From: Trebouxia sp. TZW2008
Taxonomy: Eukaryota; Chlorophyta; Trebouxiophyceae; Trebouxiales; Trebouxiaceae
NCBI GenBank assembly: GCA_002118135.1
Contig: BDIU01000253.1
Location: 62,001-126,000 of the forward strand
Direction of reading: 5' to 3'
Length of the DNA stretch: 64,000 nt
The notes below the pieces were generated by a model. The model made no database searches. It was not told the DNA's origin and worked only from the letters and a program-made list of their open reading frames with translations. The position numbers and the translations under genes are program-made. Shown here in pieces: positions 57,690-64,000 of this stretch (within the stretch, counting starts at the first letter, position 1; every line of letters starts with the position of its first letter).

Positions 57690-59268
57690 TTTGTGGCAAC
57701 AGCAGTTGCTTTTGCACTTGTCAATGTGGTTTGATGATTAAATGCACCATTTCTGATCCTTTGAGCACTTGACAATATAGTTTGATGATGAAACGCTTCT
57801 TTTCTGATCCTGTGAGGCTGCATTTTACAGCATCGTCAAAGGTCTCCTCGCCTGCAATGGGCAGCCCCTAGGTCACTTGTGTATCTGTTCTTTGGTCAAA
57901 TATGCAAATGGCCAGTCTTGTGAACGAATTGCGCTGAAGCCTGCCAATGTGAGTTGACAATTGACCATTTCTGCTTGTTTGATGGTGTGACAAGAAGGAT
58001 GTTGAGTTGTGCACGACGTTTTGAGATCACTACGTCCATTCTCGTTGAAAAGCATTTCCTGAGATGGTTGCCCACAGACCTGATTAAAACAGCACTTACA
58101 CATGTGTTTGGCTGCACTGTCATAACATAGTCGTGTCAATAGTAAGCTCATCATGCTGGACACATTGCAATAGGAGTAAGTCTTAGCTTTGTCAGTAAAG
58201 CACACAACGGGCAGCTTGGGCTTGATCGTTTTAGCACGTGCAAGAGTGCACACCCTCAAGGCCGCAGACCTGTGTATTTACTGCCTGATCTTGTCCGGTT
58301 TCAGAATCTATTGATTATGCCTGAAAACTTGACAGCAGCGCGCCAGCGAGAACTCATTTAATTTCAACAACACTGAACAACAAGGTAGCATGAAATCCTG
58401 GAGCTGCTGGCAGCGCTGTAGCAACTCACAGTTCAACACATGTGTGACGAAGCAATAGATATGCAAGCAAGTACATATAAACCAGCTGATAAGCTGTGCA
58501 ATAGGCTTGATTACTTGCATAAGCACACATTGTATTGTGTAGCAGCTTGCCATCACAAAACGTTGATTGATCGCATCAGGAGTCGTCAAGATCTGCAGAC
58601 CGTCTACACTCAGGCAGACATTTGCTGCAGTAAACTCGAAAGCTATAATTATCAATCATTCAATCTTAGTCATTTTGGATCATCCGCTTGTTTTGGATCA
58701 TCAGATTGTGCAGGACTGATTGATAACTTAGCAGTGTGCACTTGACATGCACTTAGCCTGGTTTCTCTAGAGATTTCCAGACAATTCGGTGATCTAGAAT
58801 GGTTCAGACTTTTCTGTGATCTAGACGGTTTTAAAAGGCCTCCGCCAAGACTATAGAAGGCTGGCCTGTCTCACTCTAGACAACAACAACCAACCTCACC
58901 TGGCTCTTCTGGCCAGGACGCCTTACGACTTGTAAATACTCATGCCTCACAACTGTCCCCGCGTGTGACTGCAATACGTACTTGCAGGGTGCATGCCATT
59001 GACCGTCACACATGTGTTCCAGAAGCAAGATCAATGTCATGCCTTAGCACAACTGCCTGCTACTCTCGTTCAGCTGCTGGCAGCATGCATGTGCTGACTT
59101 GGACTGCGCCCAAGCAGTCCATTCCAACTACACAGTTCAGCCAAATGAACCACGCAGTGCAACGCAGAACAGAAAGTCAAGACCGCACTTGATGAGTAGG
59201 TCAGGTCAATGAAAACTGACACAGGTCAATTTTGACAAGAGCGCGGTCATGCATACAAAGCGGATAGC
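57690..59268. other. Intergenic region with a 54-bp duplication and a promoter-like block
   Basis: Lies between the bZIP gene and the ligase, which converge. A ~54-bp duplication (GTTTGATGATTAAATGCACC / GTTTGATGATGAAACGCTTC, each followed by TTTCTGATCCT) occupies 57715-57815. The stretch at 58746-58940 looks like a promoter or LTR and is listed separately. The other ORFs show no recognisable content. Confidence 0.4.
58746..58940 (+). promoter_or_regulatory. Promoter-like or solo-LTR-like block
   Basis: Contains GTTTCTCTAGAGATTTCCAG, then two GTGATCTAGA motifs about 25 bp apart, then a TATA-like GGTTTTAAAAGG, then TATAGAAGG, then a CAACAACAACCAACC leader-like stretch and TTGTAAATAC (a poly(A)-like signal). 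This layout (clustered TCTAGA-type heat-shock-like motifs, TATA box, CAA-rich leader, TGTAA) is that of an LTR or a stress-inducible promoter, but no open reading frame follows on the plus strand and no second copy is in the window. Confidence 0.4.
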
Positions 59269-62200
59269 CTAGTACTCATCATCAGCTGCTGCCTTACTGC
59301 TCTTGTTGCCCTGAACATGCGGCTGCTTCTGATACATCTCAACAACTTGTTCTGCGCCTGTTGCCTGCTCAGGGTTCTTATCGTCTCGCACCCGCACCAA
59401 GCGTGGAAACCTGATGGAAATGCCCTTGACTGCATCTGCCATGCCAGCAGCAGCTTGGTGAACAGGACTGATGGACAGATCTGCTGCTTTCACCTCCCAC
59501 ACACTCTTCGGCTCAAACCAAACATCTGGCAACAGTGTCTCGCCATACCTGGGAAAACAATAAGCACAGCATTGGACATCATCAAGGAAGACCTGTGTGA
59601 ACAGAAGCAGCCCAGACCTGCTGCCTGTGGACAAGTACCCAGCAGACCTTGCTTGCTGCTTGCAATTCTGTTTGAGCATAGCCTGCAAGTACGTTGCAGC
59701 AATGGGCCTGGTAGCAGTGCATATGCTGCAGTGACCAATCAAACGCACGAGAACCCCTTGGTAAGGCCTTGGCAAGAGCAAGGCTCTGCCATCGTAGGGA
59801 AGCAAAACAAATGCTGGACCCACTCAGCATGGCACAACAGTTTTTGCGCAGAAGGACCTGAACCACGTGGGTCTCAGCTGTGAATACTAAATTGGACTGG
59901 AAATTAAGCAACTCAGCATGCACTGCCTCAAGCAAACCAGAAAGGCTGCATCACAACCGCAGCTTGGCAGCCCTTCATAGTAGAAGAGTATAACTGTGAT
60001 GTCTGACCTGTAGTATGAGCGAGGCTCTGGGATGGTGAGAGGCCTCAGCAGGTCAGCCAACTCCTTGAGCTGCTCCTCTGAGAAGCCGGTGCCAATCTTG
60101 GAGATGGTCTGGTACTCCTCACTCTCCTCGTTGTAGATGGCCAGCAGATATGCTCCAAACACGCCAGCCCGCTTGCCTCTGCAGCGCAAAAGCCATAACA
60201 GAGCATAGACCAGTACGCAATGCAGAGCACACAACTTTTGTCTGTGTAGATGGCCAGCCGGCACACCTCAAATACACCTGCCCACTTGCCTCTGCCATCC
60301 GGAGTATATGAGTACAGCATGACACAGAGACAAGGTCTCTGCAAGCCAGGGCTTGTGATCAGAGCACAAGACAGTCAATGATCCACTTGGATGGCCCGTT
60401 CAAACGCTTCAACACGTCTGCCGGCTTGCCTCTGCAAATCAAGGTAATGTTTGGGGCACAGAGCGTGGGTCAGGTACATCGAAGCATGCACGTATGAGCC
60501 TGCTATGCAAATCTACTGTCATGCAATATTGCAGGACGCCAAAGAAGCAGTTGAGATTGCTGTCACGCAGCTCAAGCACATGAGGTTCAAGAATCTGCAT
60601 CACCTGACATCATGAACGGCTGGATCAGCAAAAAGGCAAGTCAGCTCCTAATGCCCTGTTGTACTTCTTTGAGAGAGTGAGAAAGGAAGGACCTGGACAG
60701 TCAAAGCAAATTCGGCACAAGAGAGGGTAGGGGGCTCACTTGCCATACCAAGCTCCAATGGGCACTAGGTCAAAGGTGTCCCCAACACCTTCCAGGTAAT
60801 CCTTCTTCAGCTTCAGCCAGTGCGCGCTGCGCCTGCTGGGCTCGTAGGTGCTGTCTAGGGTTTTGACAATCAGACCCTCAGTGCCCACATTCACTGCCTC
60901 ATTCAGGAAGGTGGACAGCTCCTCTAGGACTGTTGAAGTCTGCATCACAATGACACTTTGTTGTTTGTTGATCAATCGATAAATTGATTGACTGGTTGTT
61001 GAAGCTATTGAGTGATTGACGGACAGAGTGGTGAATTTCTTGGTTTGTTGGTCGGCTACTGAGGTCCTTGAGTGACTGACTGATCCACTTGTGACTGTCA
61101 GGAAGCATTGACTAATCGTCTGTTTGTGAATGATTCAAGGCACTGGCAAGCAGTAGTGCCATTGAGCACTGAAATAGCGCATTCTGTGAATTGCTACCTC
61201 TCTTTGCAGCAGCGCAGAACAGCTCGATCTGCGCATGGATGTACACCAGCACAGTCTTCAAAAGCAAGTCCTACCTGGGTAGTGGCATAGAAAAGAATAG
61301 AATGGAAGAATAGAATGGAATGGAAAAGAATGGAGAATGGCAGAGTACAGGGCCTTGCAGCATTCGAGCAAACAGCCGCCCACTGGCATGAATGCAACAG
61401 AGCAGTGCTCTTGGAGATAGCACACCCCACCTTGGCGACGGCAAAGAAGAGTGCACTCTAAGAAAGCTATGCCTACCTGGGAATTAGCATACAACACCTC
61501 CCCTGGCTTCTCACAGATGGCATAGCAGCACAAGACAGCTCTCCGGCTCAGATGAAGCTAAACTCTGCGCTCTGTAGGAGCATGTACTGTGTGGAAGCAA
61601 GAAGTACCTTGGCAGTGGCAAAGAACAGCTCTCCTGGCTTCTCATGGATGGCAGAGTACAGAGCCTGGCAACATTGAGTCAAGAAGGGCTTCACCAGTAT
61701 ACAAGCAACAGACCAACGCACTCTGTGAAAGCTAAGCCAACCTTGTCAGTGGCATAAAACAGCTCCCCAGGCTTCTCAACCAATGCCAACGTGTATTAAA
61801 GAACTCTAGCAAAACCAAAGGCTACCTTGGCAGTAGCGTAGAACAACTCCCTTGGCTTCTCATGTATGGCAGAGTGCAGGGCCTCGCGGCGTTCAGTCGA
61901 GGGACAATCCACCAGTATGAATGCAACAGACCAATGCACTGAGTAACAGCAACACCTTCCCTGACAATGGCACAGGACATCTCCCTCAGTGAAATTGATT
62001 TACCTTGGCAGTAGCATAAAACAGCTCTCCAGGCTTCTCATGTATGGCAGAGTACAGGGCTTCACGGCGCTCAGTCAAGGGACGGTCCACCAGCACTTGG
62101 CCATTCAGGTAGAGGCAGTCAAAGGCGTACAGGCACACTTGCACCTTGATGTCAGCCACCTTCACGTCCTTGCGCGCCCTAGTGCTCAGCACCTGTCACA

Positions 62201-64000
62201 CCACACAGCAATGTCAGGTGAAGACACACATTCTTGTCTTGACAGTAAGTGCTGTGAGCACTGTTGACTAGCGCCATCATCACCACCAGCCAGATGCATG
62301 TCAGCAAATGCTATGAGCACTAGTACTTAACACCTGTCACACAGCACCCAAAGGCATGTGAGCACTGTGGCCTTTGCACACGCTTCTGCTGCTTCGACAA
62401 CAGCAGTTGCTATAGGTGCTGTTGCCCATAGAAAAGCTGACCTCTCTCTTGTTGGTGACAAAGTCATAGGTAAGAACCCTACCAAAGCAGATCAAAGTCA
62501 GCAATGCAGGTGCCTGGGAGGGCAAAATCTTCTTGGTGACACGGTCACATGCCACAGCCTCACACTTCAGCTCTCACATAGCAGCGCATAGTGGTCATGT
62601 GCAACAGCCAGAAGTGAGCTTGCAACCCATATGAATGTCTAGGATGCCAAACAAGTACCTGGAAGGACAGGTTCTTGTTGATGATGCAGTCATACAAAAC
62701 AGACCCAACAAAGCATCAAAGCATATCAACCAATGATGAGCAGAGCAGTCACCTGGAAAGGCAGGATCTTCTTAGTGACTCGATCATATGCCACAGCTTC
62801 ACAGTCAAGGACGACACTCTTGGTGCCCTCCTTCAGCAGCTTGGGCACATCAGCCGCCAAGTCTGGATACTTGGCTGTGTTGTTCTCGCTGTTGCGACTG
62901 CACACATAGGTTATCATGAATAGACACTGTCATTCTTGCTGTCATAATTACAAATGTCATAAAGTATGGGCTCTTTATGTTTCCTACTGTGGTCAATGCT
63001 TTTCTGAGTCTGGCTACTTGTCTGTCTTGCTTTTGCAACTGCACATGCAACACTGGACATTCTATCTACAGAAATCTGATTGTGCTTGACGCAATGCCAA
63101 GTCTGGGTACTTGGCTGTGTTGTTCTCGCTGTTTCGAATGCATATGCGAGGCAGAGACCCCAGTAAGGCTTTGAATATCTCAATCTTGAATGAACGCACT
63201 GCCAAGTCTGGGTTCTTTGCTGTACCTTTTTTGATATTGCACAGGCAATATCAATCTTTGCATGTTGTATCTTGTCGGGAGTGCATTGCCAGATGTTGGA
63301 ATTGCCACTGTTGCTGTAGCGGCTGCACATGCAATACCCATTTGCAAGATATGATCTCTTACAGTGTTTGCGATACCAAGCCAGGCTGCTTGCCTGTCAT
63401 GCTTTCACTGCTGTTCATATGACTATTGATGTGGCCCCACCTGTAAATGCTGACTTTGCCGCCTTCACTGATATGGACTTGAGCCCGTTCGCCATCGTAC
63501 TTGTACTCGCATGTGAACTCAATGTCTTGGAACTTGTCCAGAACCTCAGACACCCCAATGGTTGGCTTAGCCAACATGGGCTTCACAGGGACCCCCACCA
63601 CAAAGCTCACGTGTTGCTTCAACTCCTGCATGGAAGCAATGGCAGCTCGTGACTCAATTCTGACATGTCCTGGAAGTTGCCTCACAAGTCACATGTTGCA
63701 ATCCTTGTACTCTCAGTGGCATTTTGTGAACAATCTAAACATGTCTTGGGCTTTTTATGGCGACTTGGACAACCCAATAGCGGATTTGGGCTAACATGGG
63801 CTTCACAGGGGCCCCCACCACAAAGCTCACGCGATGCTTCAACTCCTGTAAACAATCTTGTTGTGGATTGGTCCTGGCGCCTGCAGTGTTTTTGGTGTTT
63901 ACAGTAATCGCTGTCACCTTTGCACGGCTGCCTATCAGCTCAAATGTTTTAAAGTGAGGATGTATGGGTGAGTCAAGGCATAGCAGAGCAAGATATTGTT
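59269..64000 (-). CDS. LIG1: DNA ligase I, 3' part (5' end beyond the window)
   Basis: Exons from high to low coordinates: [20 protein letters not shown] and the adenylation motif [14 protein letters not shown] with the nucleophile Lys (about 63440-63640); [20 protein letters not shown] and [20 protein letters not shown] (62755-62895); [20 protein letters not shown] with [10 protein letters not shown] and [10 protein letters not shown] (62006-62193); [40 protein letters not shown] (60740-60945); [20 protein letters not shown] and [20 protein letters not shown] (60010-60180); [20 protein letters not shown] and [20 protein letters not shown] (59269-59550). Motifs I to VI of ATP-dependent ligases appear in order. 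The protein joins Okazaki fragments and repair nicks in the nucleus. The N-terminal PCNA-binding and DNA-binding regions lie outside the window. Introns are filled with partial exon copies, so the real exon list needs transcript support. Confidence 0.95.
60235..60435 (-). repeat. Copies of the start of a ligase exon
   Basis: The acceptor side of the exon encoding [14 protein letters not shown] (plus strand AGATGGCCAGCAGATATGCT with CGCCAGCCCGCTTGCCTCTG) recurs at about 60247-60298 as AGATGGCCAGCCGGCACACC with TGCCCACTTGCCTCTGCCA, and more briefly near 60415 (GTCTGCCGGCTTGCCTCTG). Confidence 0.85.
60965..61090. repeat. ATTGATTGACTG-type simple repeat
   Basis: Degenerate tandem ATTGATTGACTGGTTG-type tetramers in a ligase intron. 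They resemble the simple-repeat tails of the ~260-bp element at 17742 and 43752 and may mark the end of a decayed copy. Confidence 0.55.
61268..61920 (-). repeat. Five or six copies of a ligase exon 3' end plus donor
   Basis: The exon end encoding [19 protein letters not shown] at 62006-62070 is repeated at about 61273-61375 (interrupted), 61435, 61478-61520, 61608-61690, 61742-61785 and 61825-61915. The copy at 61825-61915 is open throughout and reads [20 protein letters not shown] before a GT donor. The copy near 61608 is open in part; the others are degraded. All lie downstream of the true exon, in the intron that follows it. Confidence 0.93.
61289..61338. repeat. GGAAT/AGAAT microsatellite
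   Basis: A short run of AAAGAATAGAATGGAAGAAT-type pentamers lies inside one of the ligase exon copies and splits it. Confidence 0.85.
62475..62690 (-). repeat. Copies of the KKILPFQ exon end in a ligase intron
   Basis: Plus-strand GGCAAAATCTTCTTGGTGAC through ATGCCACAGCCTCACA at 62520-62570, and a shorter ACCTGGAAGGACAGGTTCTTGTTGATG block at 62657, repeat the exon end and donor at 62755-62810 (encoding [14 protein letters not shown]). Confidence 0.88.
63090..63340 (-). repeat. Copies of the NTAKYPDLA exon start in a ligase intron
   Basis: The acceptor side of the exon at 62755-62895 (plus strand AAGTCTGGATACTTGGCTGT and GTTGTTCTCGCTGTTGCGA) recurs at 63098-63135 almost unchanged, at 63200-63250 with decay, and weakly at 63290-63330. 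Confidence 0.88.
63795..63850 (-). repeat. Copy of the start of the ligase exon before the active-site Lys
   Basis: ACATGGGCTTCACAGGGGCC and CCCACCACAAAGCTCACG at 63795-63835 repeat 63574-63612, with the same CAACTCCTG end. The copy reads [18 protein letters not shown] and is open until just past the block. Confidence 0.88.

Noticed and set aside
59317..59883. 188-codon plus-strand frame
   Set aside because: Shadow of DNA ligase exons on the opposite strand; no homology in its own frame.

Overview
This window is nuclear DNA from a photosynthetic eukaryote, most likely a chlorophyte green alga, possibly trebouxiophyte-like; the lineage is inferred. Almost every gene is split into short exons by GT-AG introns, with two probable GC-AG introns. 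Several genes encode chloroplast proteins of green-lineage families, and TGTAA poly(A) signals, typical of green algae, lie downstream of several stop codons. There are no operons. Genes alternate between strands, with divergent promoters and convergent 3' ends. Exon joins were derived by hand from open frames, splice-site consensus and family conservation, so internal positions are good to a few bases where stated and the 5' ends of some genes remain open.

Layout: 0.5-1.1 kb, a tandem duplication and a degraded minus-strand fragment resembling a phage or virus tail-fibre/collagen-like protein. 3.5-5.0 kb (-), chloroplast J-domain plus 4Fe-4S ferredoxin protein. 5.5-6.5 kb (+), DUF1118/RIQ-type thylakoid protein. 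6.8-10.5 kb (-), TTLL1 tubulin polyglutamylase subunit. 11.3-15.4 kb (+), rhomboid-fold membrane protein lacking catalytic histidines. 16.2-19.1 kb (-), stand-alone homologue of the OvoA C-terminal methyltransferase domain (ovothiol pathway). 20.1-23.0 kb (+), DJ-1/PfpI family protein. 23.9-31.4 kb (-), spinster-type MFS transporter. 32.3-33.6 kb (+), thaumatin-like protein. 34.5-41.5 kb (-), two-domain mercaptopyruvate/thiosulfate sulfurtransferase. 41.8-44.9 kb (+), thylakoid-lumen FKBP. 46.0-48.1 kb (-), divergent PP2C-like protein. 50.3-52.0 kb (-), unrecognised probable chloroplast protein. 53.1-57.7 kb (+), bZIP transcription factor. 59.3 kb to the window end (-), DNA ligase I, whose 5' end lies outside.

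The most striking property is shared by most of these genes. Introns are filled with partial, often tandem, copies of a neighbouring exon end together with its splice site. The sulfurtransferase intron holds about eight extra copies of one exon's 3' half. The spinster, DJ-1, ligase, methyltransferase, FKBP, bZIP and chloroplast-protein genes show the same pattern, and one TTLL1 exon fragment has moved into an intron of the neighbouring rhomboid gene. The introns also hold short dispersed elements: two tails of a non-LTR retrotransposon, a ~260-bp element in two copies, a ~70-bp element in three copies, and a family with repeated TGTAAGGACA motifs.

The genes do not form one pathway. Plastid biology recurs (J-domain/ferredoxin protein, RIQ-like protein, lumenal FKBP, unknown chloroplast protein), as does sulfur or redox chemistry (ovothiol-type methyltransferase, sulfurtransferase, DJ-1).
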